This document shows, one piece after another, positions 44,825 to 55,984 of a stretch of 63,718 bases of DNA. Source of the DNA: Nemertoderma westbladi. Its lineage: Eukaryota > Xenacoelomorpha > Nemertodermatida > Nemertodermatidae. Below the pieces are notes generated by a model. It was not told the DNA's origin. It saw only the letters and a program-made list of their open reading frames with translations, and searched no databases. The stretch spans positions 1 to 63,718 of the forward strand of contig JAUCBJ010006461.1 in NCBI GenBank assembly GCA_032718475.1, written 5' to 3'. A program made the position numbers and the translations under genes. How positions within the stretch are numbered: the first letter of the stretch is position 1; every line of letters begins with the position of its first letter.

Positions 44825-47374
44825 ATGGCGGAGAGGTTAGTAAAGAAGAGAAAGGCGGAGAAGACTGGAAAGGAGTTACTAGTGGACTTCACACAGAGGC
44901 ATCCGGAGGAGAAGATGAGAGGATACTACAAACTGTTACCGAAGGGTCACAAAGCGCATGCGCTACAGGACCAGTTTAAGGAGATGCATGAGAGACGACT
45001 GGTCGGGACCTACAGGACACCGTCGTTGGACAACGCGATCCTCGAGCATTTTTGCTACGTAGTGAAGGGAGATGAGGCGAAGTTCGGGATACCGAAGTAT
45101 CCAAGGGAACCACTGAGGAAGGAATGGAGGATGTTTGTAGAGTCTGTGAGCAGGGGCGGGTACATGGTCCTAGACGATGAAGGGACTGTGGAGGATGACG
45201 AGGGCTCGAGAAGAGGGTCGGCGGGATCGGCTAGAACCATACAACTGCATTTGGCCGCGCCAAATGGACATATCTTTCTATTCGATCTGGGGACCTACGG
45301 GAAGAAGAGCGGGCCGAAGTTGAACCAGTTTCCGAGGGCGGTGCAGGACCTAGTAAGACAGAAGAGTACGGTTAAGGTGGGATCGGCGATCCACGACGAT
45401 GCGGACAGAATAATCGGACCGGAGACCCCCAATCTCCTGGACATGCAAGTGGTCTATATGGCTATGATGAGGCCAGAGGGGTTGGGATTGGTAGAGAACA
45501 CGGGACATTGTGGAGCAGTGGCGATGGGCCAGCTCATGGGGCTCGTCTGCCACAAGCCGATGGACTGGGGCAAGTTCCGAGAGGAGTACGGAGCAGAACT
45601 CACGAACTCGCTAAATTGGGGAGCAAGGCCAGGGAAGCAAGAGGTATATCAGTTCCGAAGGGGAGCGATAAAGATATATCAGAAGAGATATATCTTACAG
45701 GAGGATTGGATAATTTATGGTTTATTAAACCTATTCATGGCTGTGGTTATCGGAAGAGAGCCGACAGCGTTTCTGCTATCAGGAGCACTTCTAAATCACA
45801 GGAGAGCCTTTACGGTGGCCTTTGAAGGTCTGGTAGACCACCCGGGGCTGAAGGGCGAGTCGGTGTACTACGATAGCCAACACCTAGTGGACAGAGAGGT
45901 GGACACACCATACAAGAGATGGAAGAAGTTGGAAGCGGATAGAGTCGAGGAGAGGAGACTGGAGGAGATCGCGAGGAGAGAAAGGAGGGAGGCAGATGAG
46001 AGAGAAGTGGATATAAGGGGAGAGGAATACAAGTTCGAAGCCCAGGACCAGGACGAGCTGAGGTGGGGATCAGAGACCTCAGGCGAGTTTCTGGAGGATG
46101 AACTGGGATGGACGGAAGGATCACCGAAACAGTCGACATCGGGACTGCAAGTAATGCCCATACCAGGGGGCTCCGAAGGCGATTTTGCAAGGAAGAGACC
46201 GAGGGAGCAGGAAGGGTTGAAGGTCATGGGTGGAAACCAAGGCGAGAAGGGACATAGTGGATCTACCGGGTTACCGGGTTCGGATCCACTCCCGGCAAGG
46301 TAGGATGATGATGACAAGTTTGGGGAGATGCCGCCCATTGAGAGAATCGGCCACTCAGATACGGACTGGGTGGGTGGGAGAGTGGTGACGGCCAGCGGGG
46401 CGAGAGCCTTCTGGGACAAACCTGGCAAGCGGGCCTGGGAGCACGAGAAGCCGGCGATGGATTTCGCGGCAAGTACAATCAGGTTGGGCGAGCAACCGGG
46501 AACGGCACCACGGGTAGTGTTCGGGGAGACGATGCCGAGGGTGGAGGAAGACGTCGATATGGGTAGGGACCACAGTGTCCAGATGTTTGCCTATCAGCGG
46601 CTCCATAGACCCAGGAGACCACACGGGGCAAAGGACGACTTGGGGTGGGACGCGTTGATACACGGCTGTGATTACTGTGGGAGACTAACCCACCAGGAAA
46701 AGAGCTGTTTGTATCGATTCCAGAAGGGGACGACCTGTCTCTACTGCCGCAAGTCGACCCATAGGATGGGTGCATCTCCGAGGCTGCACAACCGAGGCTC
46801 AAAGTGCAACTTTCGAGGTCACTATGGCGCCAGTGTGACTAGATGGACGATGAAGAGAAGTTCAAGATCTTAGAGGAGTGGACCGATGTCGGTGTCATGA
46901 TACGGCAGAGGATGAAGGCCCAGGAGTTCCGGTGGGGCTTCTTTAATATCAATCCGAGAGCCCACCAGGAGATTATCAAGAGGAGACTGCCAATTCACAT
47001 ATCAGGTGGTAGCGACAGCGGCATCGTATGGAGGAGTCATCAACACTCAGAGATACTTGGATAAATGGTTGCAAGAAAACAGGGTCGAGTTCAGGGACTT
47101 TCTGGTGGAGCACGTGCCGCGGGCGATGAAAATGATCCTGTGGGACGCTACCAGTGGGAAGCAGGAGGGACACTCAGAGGGACCACTTGCAAAGCGTTAC
47201 CGGGAGTTGATAACACCTGCACCCAAAGAACCAACGACGGGGCTTAGCAAGACGGTAATGGCAAGAATGAGATGTCTCAGGGAGGACAAGCCGGAGGGAA
47301 GGAAGCGGCCCAGACAGGAAGATGACAGGGGCAAAGAACTGAGATGGTTCCCGAAGACGGGAGGAGCGAACTAG
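44825..47374 (+). pseudogene. BEL-B third ORF: exonuclease-like domain plus CCHC knuckles (broken)
   Basis: Collinear with the BEL-A third ORF. The ATG at 44825 opens a frame that runs to a nonsense codon at 46301-46303, continues in frame to about 46835, then shifts twice (near 46835 and 46993) before ending at 47374. The exonuclease-like motifs are well conserved between the two: GYMVLDDEGT, LHLAAPNGHIFLFDLG, VKVGSAIHDDADR, NLLDMQ, WGARPGKQEVYQFRRGAIKI and YILQEDW. Knuckle 1 is intact (CDYCGRLTHQEKSC); knuckle 2 has lost its last Cys (to Ser); knuckle 3 is cut by the frameshift. A conserved hairpin word precedes the start (44777-44789). Confidence 0.78.
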
Positions 47375-48072
47375 AACTCAGGGACAGAGATGTGGGTGTG
47401 CCTGGAAGGCACCACATGTAGGGTAAAATACAAACTCATAAGTGCAAATAATCAAGTGCAATTAGTATGTACGTATGTAAATAATCAATTAATCAATATA
47501 AATATATAATCAATGTAAGTACTATAGTCATATATGCAACCTTTTTCCAATTAGCTACTGGGACTGGGGACCAATTGACTATGACAGGAGGACGAGACAC
47601 TAGACAGATCACACTTCTTGAGTGCGACGGCGCAAAGGGGAGGGTGAGGCTCGTCAGGGGTGAGTGGAGTAAGATATCGGTTGAGTACAAGAGAAATGGG
47701 GGAAGTATGGAGAGGAGGTGTTGGCATGGAAGGAAGTGAAAGGAGTGCAATTCAAGTGTGGGTAGCGAGCAGTGAGTGAGGATGAGTCCCGAGGGACCGG
47801 AGCGAGAGTAAGGGACAGCAAGGTCCGTGAGAAAGATTTGAGTAAGGTTAAACAAAATTGTGTGGAGAGTGAGCACAATAGTCTCAAACAGAGACACCAG
47901 ATACCTTGGTGCAACATAACTCGCGATTGCACCAAGGATGGGTAGTAATAACGCACCCAGGGGGGGGGGGGCGGTCTGGAAAGCCGACCCCGAGAAAAGA
48001 ATTCCACCCCACACCCAATATTAGATTGCGTTCCAGCGGATCACCGGGAAGATAGCATGGGGGGGGGGGGTG
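47375..48072 (+). other. BEL-B 3' untranslated region and polypurine tract
   Basis: No ORF is supported. It ends in GAAGATAGCATGGGGGGGGGG, the polypurine tract before the 3' LTR. Only one arm of the stem-loop seen in BEL-A and BEL-C is present here (GAAGATAGCAT). Confidence 0.65.
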
Positions 48073-48725
48073 TGTAAGCGGATTCAATTCCCTTACATTA
48101 CCCACCCGAAAATGGGACCAGTGGCATTTTACCAATATAGTTGGCGATACGAGATTACCAATAATAATCTCGCCTCAAAACCAACTCGGGGGGGGCAACA
48201 TAGGCCCTAAAGCCACAGAGAGAGGTGAGAGGTCAAACCACCTCATAGGGAGAACACAGCTAGTCGAGGCTAGCGGTAGGGGGCAACACCTACAGGGAGT
48301 GCCAAAGTAACAATTAGTATATAAGCCAATAGCAGGCAGGGGAGCACGTGGGGAAAGATAGGAAAGCATCCATTGGGTAGCAGAAGGCCAAAGTAGAGTA
48401 GAGGTGAAACCAATATCTATGTGTATCAATCATATAGTTATCCTGATTACTGATTTACCGGTCAGTTCATTAATCACAGAGTTGCAGACCGGCAATAGTT
48501 TCAACCGTCATTTTACACACTTCTGTTATAATTCTGTATTACTGATTTACCGCTATTATTTGTTATACATACTGTGCTATTATCATTGGAACATTAACAT
48601 CGAGAAACACAAACTCTGTTATTTTTACGATGGCCTTCGGCCAAAGATATCAGTTCAGCAGCCCAGCAGCAAAGTGACGCGTATAACCTAACCCGGTCGG
48701 GATCCTTGAACTCGATCCCGTCACA
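48073..48725 (+). repeat. BEL-B 3' LTR
   Basis: 653 bp, the partner of 21311-21970, with TG...CA ends and the right-hand target copy ATTTT at 48726-48730. Confidence 0.92.
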
Positions 48726-48846
48726 ATTTTGGGTGTCTTCAACATTGTGAGTTAGTGTAGCGACCTTTTTTCAGGTAGCTCCCAAAAGACCGTTACCATA
48801 GATACATCTACTACACTTGTATTCATTTCCTCTGCCGTTACCATAG

Positions 48847-49027
48847 ATACACAGCCAAGTGCACAATAAACCGTCCCGCCAGTCACGACGTTGTATCTAC
48901 CAAAGTGTTCAATATATCGAGCACGTTTGATCTCAGTACCGAATCCGACTCTCTGAGTATCGCGTCCGACACAGTTGAGCGACATAGGAGCAGCTGTTGG
49001 GGCCAATCGTCGTCTATTAATATGCAG
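48847..49027 (+). CDS. Alpha-arrestin gene, coding exon 4
   Basis: A 181-nt exon after acceptor CCATAG. Its first base completes the Arg codon begun in exon 3, giving GNT-R-YTAKCTINRP, which matches the family's 'vrY.vkA.i.rPw'. TKVFNISSTFDLSTE follows, matching the 'k.FtVi...DLNt' block, and the exon ends with SSCWGQSSSINMQ. The donor is GTATTA at 49028, phase 0. The exon has no standalone long ORF and is overlapped by a meaningless antisense frame (48752-49006), so ORF-based annotation would miss it. It starts only 116 bp after the end of the retrotransposon nest. Confidence 0.85.
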
Positions 49028-49221
49028 GTATTATATACTACGCAATATATAATTAATATTATTTTATTTTATCTCAGTTTAATATATATATTTATTTATC
49101 AACTATATTTCACACTATATAATATTTTGTAGGAGAACAGTACTCGAATATTTTGCTTTGCTCGCTACACTCGGCGAGTGCTCCAACCCAACTATTTTCC
49201 ATATCTAGCGTGACACCACAT

Positions 49222-52200
49222 AACTACTACTACTACTACTAGGATCGGCATGCTGCATTGCAGCTGCATTTTTAAGAATGCTGTGCCGGCTTGTCAACAA
49301 AATTGCACCGCCACAACTCCCTATCACCCATGACATTTGCTAGATCATCCGCATCTTTAAGGCCAGTGTCCTTTAACATGCGTCTCAAGAAAGTCATGGG
49401 CTGTCCACCATGCTTATTCACTCCATGAGGCTGCCAAAGTACAAGATTATGCACTGGCTGGTCCTCACGGCGAAAGCAATGTCCTGCAAAGCGGAGGCGA
49501 TTTTGTTCTAGTGTCAAGCTTGGGGGAACCAATGAGACACCTCCAATGTTATATAGTGTCTGGTTGGAGATGTGTGCATTGTACTTGACACAATGAACCC
49601 GGCGTAGCATTCTTGTGAATGTGCCATCCAGAGATTTGGTGTCCTCAGCAGTTAGAGCCCAGCATGGACTCCCGTAGAGGAGTACTGGAACTACTGCTGC
49701 TCTAAATAATCGGACCTTAAGTTTCCGATTAATTCTCGGTGACTTCCAAATCCTGGAAAGCCTATTCAAGGCTGCCCATGCCTTTCCCTTACGTATTCGA
49801 AGGTCCTCACCTGACTTCCGGATCCATGATCCCAGGTAACAGAAGTCGTCCACATGCTCAAGCATACCATCCTTTGAGCTTATGCTCATCCGATCAGAGA
49901 CTTGCTGAGGACTTTCAAAGTTAACTGTCAGAATTTTGGTCTTTCTGGAGTTAATAAAAAGACCAACACTAGAAGCAGCATGTTCTAATGAGCTGAGGAG
50001 CCGTTGGGCTCCCTCTAATGATTCTGAGAGTACTCCTAAGTCATCAGCAAAGTCTAGATCAGTTAGGTACTTGGCAGGATTTCCTCGACTTCTGGAGCCA
50101 GTAGGTGGAGTTATCATCACCCCATCATCATTATAATGATCTAAGGACATGCGTAGAACATAGTCAACCACAATAATGAACAAGAATGGTGCAAGTGTGT
50201 CTCCTTGGAGGACGCCCCATAACACTTCAAATGGTTCTGTGTCACCGTCAACAGTAGACACAAATGTTGTCGAACCATCGTATACTGATCTGATTGCTGC
50301 AATAATTTCATCAGGAATCCCATATAATGAAAGTATGCTGAACATACGTGAGCGAGAGACTGAATCAAAGGCCTTGAAGAAGTCAACAAAGATAACAGCC
50401 AGATGCCTGTCTTTCTTTTTTGATAACTCTTCAATTATCCTTCTAAGTGCCAAAATGGGCTCCATGGTCCCACGACCTTTACGGAACCCATTCTGATTTC
50501 CACGGAGCAGTCTCTCAATGGGATCCCTGATGCGATTTAATAGAATCCTATTGTATAGCTTTGCAGCAATCGAGATCAATGAGATTCCCCGAAAAGAACC
50601 GTAGAGTGTTAGGTTGCCCTTCTTGGGAACTGGCACCAACTTATTTGTTTTCATTTCTTGTGGGACTCTTGTTGTTCGGTACATGTCTACTATGATGGGA
50701 TAGATGAGCTTTAAACACTCAGGTATTTTGAAGACCTCAGGGGGAACACCATCTACTCCACTGGCACGATTGGTCTTAATGCTCTTTGCAGCAGCCTTCA
50801 CTTCTGCAAAGGAGATATCGCCAATGGGAATATCTGGGAGTACAGACTCAGACACTTTTACTTCTATAAAGTTATCAGGCAATACCCTGTCATTATTGAG
50901 GAGCTTTTCGAAGTGGGCTTTCCAACCATTGAGGCGATCGGCTGGTGATTCAGCCTTAACCTTGGTGGTTGGTTGGCTTTTTCGCCCAGTAAGCAGATTG
51001 ATCGATTTCCATGCCTGGGATGATTGCCTGCTGTCGTCAGCATCATTGATGGCATCAACCTGTTGGTTTATTAGCTCCTGTAGATTAGCAGAGTACTGCC
51101 TGTTCAGGGACCTAGATGCAGCCTTAACTGCATTCTTGGCCGCTGTAGTCTGTTTGAGTCGGGACTCTTTCTGCGCCTTATGAAGGTCATTTCGGCACTT
51201 CTGAATTTTGTTGTCAGTCCAGGGGGCCCTTTTCCTGTTTCGAGGATATACAGGAACTGTTTCTGCAGCTGCTAACTTAACTGCTTCTGTAAAGGCAGTA
51301 TAGCCCTCACAGTGATCTGCCGCCTCAGAGGCAAGAGCCTCATACCTGTTGCTCAGCTGTAGTGTGAAGCTGGATCTCACACTTGGCTGTTGCAACAGAG
51401 AGGACCAGTCATGCCGCGGCAAGGCAGATTTCGTTGTTCTGCTAGCACGCAGACTAAGTCTTACCTTGGCCACAATAAGGCGGTGATCACTGGAGAAGGG
51501 TCGAAGTGTAAATGCATTACAGTCTTGTATAGAGCTCCTGTATTTCCTACGAAACAGAATATGGTCTATCTGGGACTTGTGACCACTGGGTCCACTATGA
51601 GTCCATAGCTTTCCAGTTCGCTTCTTGAACTGGGTTCCAGCCGAAAACAATCCATTTCCAGAGATAAAATCCTGAAGATGGACAGAATTTCGGTTAACAC
51701 TATTGCTATAGACCCAGGGCGATGTAGGTGATTGATGCAGACTTGCATTAAAGTCTCCCAGGAATGTTAAGAATGCATGCTGATCCACTCCATCAGTAGC
51801 TGCTTGTAGATTGTGGTAGAAATTTTCCACCTCCTCTACAGGGGCAACACTAGTTGGAGAGTAGCACACAATCAGAACCACCTTAGGAAACTTCTTAGCC
51901 AGTCTTCCAGAACATGAGAAGTGGCAACGGATGATGCGGTTAGAGATTTGGTCTATTTTGTCCAATGCTGCATGTGCAGTTGGATTCATCAATAGACCAA
52001 TTCCACCATTGCCACTATCATCTGCTGACGCGAGGGCGAGTCGCCAACCGCCCCCCATGTCCTTAATCAGAACCTCATCAGTCTGTCCAGTCTGCATTCG
52101 GTGCTCTTGAACACCCACTGCGCTAAGAGAAAGCTTATCTGCCAAGGCAGTCAGCTCACCTTGTCGCATTGGGGACCCGAGTGTTAGGGTGTTTACTGAG

Positions 52201-53002
52201 GCTAGTCTTGTGACTTGCCTCAGATTCACCAATGGCTTTGTTGGTCGGGGTGGAACATGAGAGTAGCCTCCAACTCCAGAATCCCCCTCCCCATCACAAT
52301 CTGGCCTTCCTGGTGACCCAGGGTTTGGGCCATCAGGTTCATCAGGTCAGAAGGTCATCAGGAAAGGGACTCAAAGAATTGTTGGCTGCTCTCTCTCCAG
52401 TAGGGGGTGAGACAGGCAGCCGGTCAGGAGTTAACTGACGCCTGTGAGGCCGATTGTGTCCGGTAATTCCACTGGCCTCTAGTGGCCGGACCTCCGCATT
52501 GCTAATGTAATCCATAGTGGGGGTTGGGGGGTGCTTTTTTGCCGAGTCAGCTCTCGGGGCAAATACCACACCCTGGTTTGCCATTCCACAGGGTGGGTGT
52601 CGCAATGGAGTCAGATATGAGGCCCATCACCCATATCTACTCTGGCGCACATGACCCACCATTGGCTGTTGCAGCTCATCTGCTGGGTCATGCCCTGTAC
52701 CCTTGCTGCCAGGTGCAGGTCGCAGTGAAGTGCTCTCAGAGTGGACATGAGAACACTCTACTCCTGACCAGCCATTGGTAGATCACCATCTGCCTGGTCA
52801 GGCCCATATACCCCTGCAGCCAAGTATATGGGTCCTTAATCCAGGACCAAGGGCGTCCTTATCCCAGAACGAAGGGGGTCCTAGTTACAGGACCAGATTT
52901 GCCCTAGTAAGAGGGTCTATGCAGCTACAGGTGGCACCTCCTTTATGCTGCATGGAGATGGCAAGTTTTCTTGATCAATGACCTAGAATACCTGACCTGA
53001 CC
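49222..53002 (-). mobile_element. RTE-like LINE, full-length copy (copy 6)
   Basis: It reads on the - strand from GGTCAGGTCAGG at 53002 to the TAG tail at about 49222. The word ACCACATAACTAC occurs at 53009-53021 and 49215-49227, a likely 13-bp target-site duplication (partly overlapping the tail), with six extra bases between it and the 5' end. At about 3.8 kb, this copy and the one at 11459 define the full family: leader, one ORF, short 3' end with a palindromic terminus. Confidence 0.92.
49272..52605 (-). pseudogene. RTE-like LINE ORF (endonuclease + reverse transcriptase), one frameshift
   Basis: The main frame (52232-49272, 986 codons) is uninterrupted. It carries the AP-endonuclease domain (VGVQEHRMQ, FLGDFNASLH, SQIDHILF, SSDHRLIV), reverse transcriptase (VPVPKKGN, SFRGISLISIAAKLYNR, VDFFKAFDSVSRSRM, LQGDTLAPFLFIIVVDY, LDFADDLGVLS) and the C-terminal region. 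The first methionine of that frame is not the true start: the copy at 11855 shows about 120 more N-terminal codons, present here at 52605-52342 but thrown out of frame by a short insertion near 52330. All visible catalytic motifs are intact, so this is the best-preserved copy and a possible recent source. Confidence 0.9.
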
Positions 53003-53021
53003 ATAACTACCACATAACTAC

Positions 53022-53185
53022 CTCCCTAATATATTCGTAACTTACCTTTTTGGCTGTTTCTGTAATATCATTTTTACTATGATATTAATCTGTGTTTATA
53101 TTACATATTACCTTGTTTATCTGTTGTTGATTATCTTGTTGATTCTGTCGCCGCCGCCGTAACTAGTATGTATCACACAGGTGTT
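53022..53185. other. Intron 4 sequence, no feature
   Basis: AT-rich host intron sequence between the LINE target copy and a GC-rich repeat; nothing supported. Confidence 0.5.
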
Positions 53186-53279
53186 CGGACACTTCCCCCC
53201 GGGCACTTCCCCCCCGGACACTTCCCCCCGGACGCTTCCCCCCCAGACACTTCCCCCCCCGGACACTTCCCCCCCGACT
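53186..53279. repeat. GC-rich short tandem repeat (GGACACTTCCCCCC)
   Basis: About six imperfect copies of a 14-16-bp unit with C runs of variable length. It directly precedes the LINE copy at 53289 and, read through, creates an artificial N-terminal extension to that LINE's frame. Confidence 0.85.
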
Positions 53280-53288
53280 GTTCTTAAC

Positions 53289-54751
53289 CGTACAACAAGA
53301 GTCCCACAAGAAATGAAAACAAATAAGTTGGTGCCAGTTCCCAAGAAGGGCAACCTAACACTCTATGGTTCTTTTCGGGGAATCTCATTGATCTCGATTG
53401 CTGCAAAACTATACAATAGAATTCTATTAAATCGCATCAGGGATCCCATTGAGAGACTGCTACGTGGAAATCAGAATGGGTTCCGTAAAGGTCGTGGGAC
53501 CATGGAGCCCATTTTGGCACTTAGAAGGATAATTGAAGAGTTATCAAAAAAGAAAGACAGGCATCTGGCTGTTATCTTTGTTGACTTCTTCAAGGCCTTT
53601 GATTCAGTCTCTCGGTCACGTATGTTCAGCATACTTTCATTATATGGGATTCCTGATGAAATTATTGCAGCAATCAGATCAGTATACGATGGTTCGACAA
53701 CATTTGTGTCTACTGTTGACGGTGACACAGAACCATTTGAAGTGTTATGGGGCGTCCTCCAAGGAGACACACTTGCACCATTCTTGTTCATTATTGTGGT
53801 TGACTATGTTCTACGCATGTCCTTAGATCATCATAATGATGATGGGGTGATGATAACTCCACCTACTGGCTCCAGAAGTCGAGGAAATCCTGCCAAGTAC
53901 CTAACTGATCTAGACTTTGCTGATGACTTAGGAGTACTCTCAGAATCATTAGAGGGAGCCCAGCGGCTCCTCAGCTCATTAGAACATGCTGCTTCTAGTG
54001 TTGGTCTTTTTATTAACTCCAGAAAGACCAAAATTCTGACAGTTAACTTTGAAAGTCCTCAGCAAGTCTCTGATCGGATGAGCATAAGCTCAAAGGATGG
54101 TATGCTTGAGCATGTGGACGACTTCTGTTACCTGGGATCATGGATCCGGAAGTCAGGTGAGGACCTTCGAATACGTAAGGGAAAGGCATGGGCAGCCTTG
54201 AATAGGCTTTCCAGGATTTGGAAGTCACCTAGAATTAATCGGAAACTTAAGGTCCGATTATTTAGAGCAGCAGTAGTTCCAGTACTCCTCTACGGGAGTC
54301 CATGCTGGGCTCTAACTGCTGAGGACACCAAATCTCTGGATGGCACATTCACAAGAATGCTACGCCGGGTACATTGTGTCAAGTACAATGCACACATCTC
54401 CAACCAGACACTATATAACATTGGAGGTGTCTCATTGGTTCCCCCAAGCTTGACACTAGAACAAAATCGCCTCCGCTTTGCAGGACATTGCTTTCGCCGT
54501 GAGGACCAGCCAGTGCATAATCTTGTACTTTGGCAGCCTCATGGAGTGAATAAGCATGGTGGAAAGCCCATGACTTTCTTGAGACGCATCTTAAAGGACA
54601 CTGGCCTTAAAGATGCGGATGATCTAGCAAATGTCATGGGTGATAGGGAGTTGTGGCGGTGCAATTTTGTTGACAAGCCGGCACAGCATTCTTAAAAATG
54701 CAGCTGCAATGCAGCATGCCGATCCTAGTAGTAGTAGTAGTAGTAGTAGTA
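53289..54751 (+). mobile_element. RTE-like LINE, 5'-truncated copy (copy 7)
   Basis: Starts within the RT domain and ends in a long TAG tail (54726-54751). The word GTTCTTAAC lies at 53280-53288 and 54752-54760, a 9-bp target-site duplication. It is nearly identical to the full-length copy at 49222-53002, so both are young. Confidence 0.9.
53292..54695 (+). pseudogene. RTE-like LINE ORF fragment, reverse transcriptase to C-terminus
   Basis: An uninterrupted frame of about 467 LINE codons to the stop at 54693-54695. It covers the RT core (VPVPKKGN, VDFFKAFDSVS, LQGDTLAPFLF, LDFADDLGVLS) and the whole C-terminal region. The apparent start at 53181 lies in the unrelated GC-rich repeat. The endonuclease domain is absent through 5' truncation. 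Confidence 0.9.
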
Positions 54752-54760
54752 GTTCTTAAC

Positions 54761-55984
54761 TTCGCACATTCGTATTTTTCATTTTGTAAGGTAAACTTAC
54801 CGCTTGTATCTAGACAAGTTGTATCCAATTTTATTTTCTTTGCTCAGAAAGTGATCTTTTGCATCCCGATTTTACATTTTATATCCAAGTTTTATTTATG
54901 GGTTTTATCAATGCAATTACATTGTATTGTTTGCTAATCTTTAAACAATTAATTAGATGACCTATAAATTCCATCCCCCGAATGATATACTGTTTTTATC
55001 AACTATAGAATTATAATAATTAATTGTTTTAATTATTGGTATTATTATGTAATAGTCTTCTTCAAATTGTAGCAGATGGGGATGAATATTATTGTTGCAA
55101 TCAAAATTATACCTCTCCAGGGTAAAATCGACATGCGTCGACCTGTTTTCTGTGTTCAGCATTACATATTGATATACATACATACTATATATTATTATAT
55201 AGGTATTATACACACTACATATTAAATTTCCTGGTTACTTGCAATATTTTTAATATGATTTTGTTGAATTATATAATATTGTAGTAATTTTCTATATTAA
55301 TTTGGTTAACATTCAATACAGCTCCTACTTTAGGCTTAGTCAATTTATTATCTGATGATACAAACGTGAATTGATTATTTCAAAACGGTCTCAAAGTCTT
55401 TCTCCACGGGCACACAGGGAAATGCCGGGGTTTGGGGGCGGTAGCCCCCAAGAAAAGAAGCATGTCCTAGATCCATCACACAGATTCCAAATGGGATTGG
55501 AAGATGCAAACCAAGAATGACTTGCATCAACCAAACAAACTGCCTCCCGTCTAATGTAATAAACACTCGTATAAGCAGACAAATTAAAATCACAATTAGG
55601 GCGCGGCGATGTGTGAAATGTCATCCCTATCCGTTGGAAAAATGGGGGGGGGGGGTCTTCAGTATCCTTTTTAAATTTTAGTTATTTAAGCAAAACTTTT
55701 CCTAGTTCTATAAAACACTAATAATGTACTGTGGCGAATAATAGCTAAGGGATCTGTCTGGGTGGCGATACAGTCAGTATTCGGTTTGTGAAGGTATTTT
55801 GTCGGTGGTGTTGATAAGTGTTACAGTGTGTGGGATTTAGTCGAATGTTTGCGTGGGAAAAGGAAAGGGAAATTGCAGTCAGTAAAAAATGGAAACTTAA
55901 TTAGATTATGTAACTCTAAAAAAAAATAAAAATAAAATAAAAACGAAGAAAGAAAGAAAATATACTATTATATAAGCGAATCTA
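54761..55984. other. Intron 4 sequence, AT-rich, no gene
   Basis: No coding feature supported. Around 55075-55140 the words CCTCTCCAGGG and GTCGAC faintly recall the MITE at 6731, but the match is too weak to call. A G run lies at about 55645-55655. Confidence 0.45.

Larger units (their letters stand above)
21311..48725 (+). mobile_element. BEL/Pao LTR retrotransposon BEL-B (+), hosting BEL-A
   Basis: Paired LTRs at 21311-21970 and 48073-48725 bound the element, and the 5-bp duplication ATTTT sits at 21306-21310 and 48726-48730. It reads LTR, gag, pol, spacer, third ORF, polypurine tract, LTR. It is split at 29592/44187 by BEL-A. The two LTRs differ at roughly 18 positions by eye (about 3%), and every ORF carries stops, frameshifts or deletions, so it is older than BEL-A, in agreement with the nesting. 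Its own sequence totals about 12.8 kb. Confidence 0.93.
21210..48846 (+). other. Arrestin intron 3, expanded by nested retrotransposons
   Basis: The intron is 27,637 bp, of which 27,420 bp (21311-48730) is the BEL-B nest plus one target-site copy. Removing it leaves about 217 bp of native intron (101 bp at 21210-21310 and 116 bp at 48731-48846). The acceptor is CCATAG at 48841-48846, preceded by a pyrimidine-rich stretch. Confidence 0.82.

Noticed and set aside
48752-49006. 84-codon antisense ORF just after the BEL-B nest
   Set aside because: It is the reverse-strand shadow of arrestin exon 4, whose + strand frame matches a known family and fits the neighbouring exon phases.
53181-53290. N-terminal extension of the RT ORF at 53181-54695
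   Set aside because: The first 35 or so codons are the GC-rich short repeat, outside the LINE as shown by its target-site duplication at 53280-53288.
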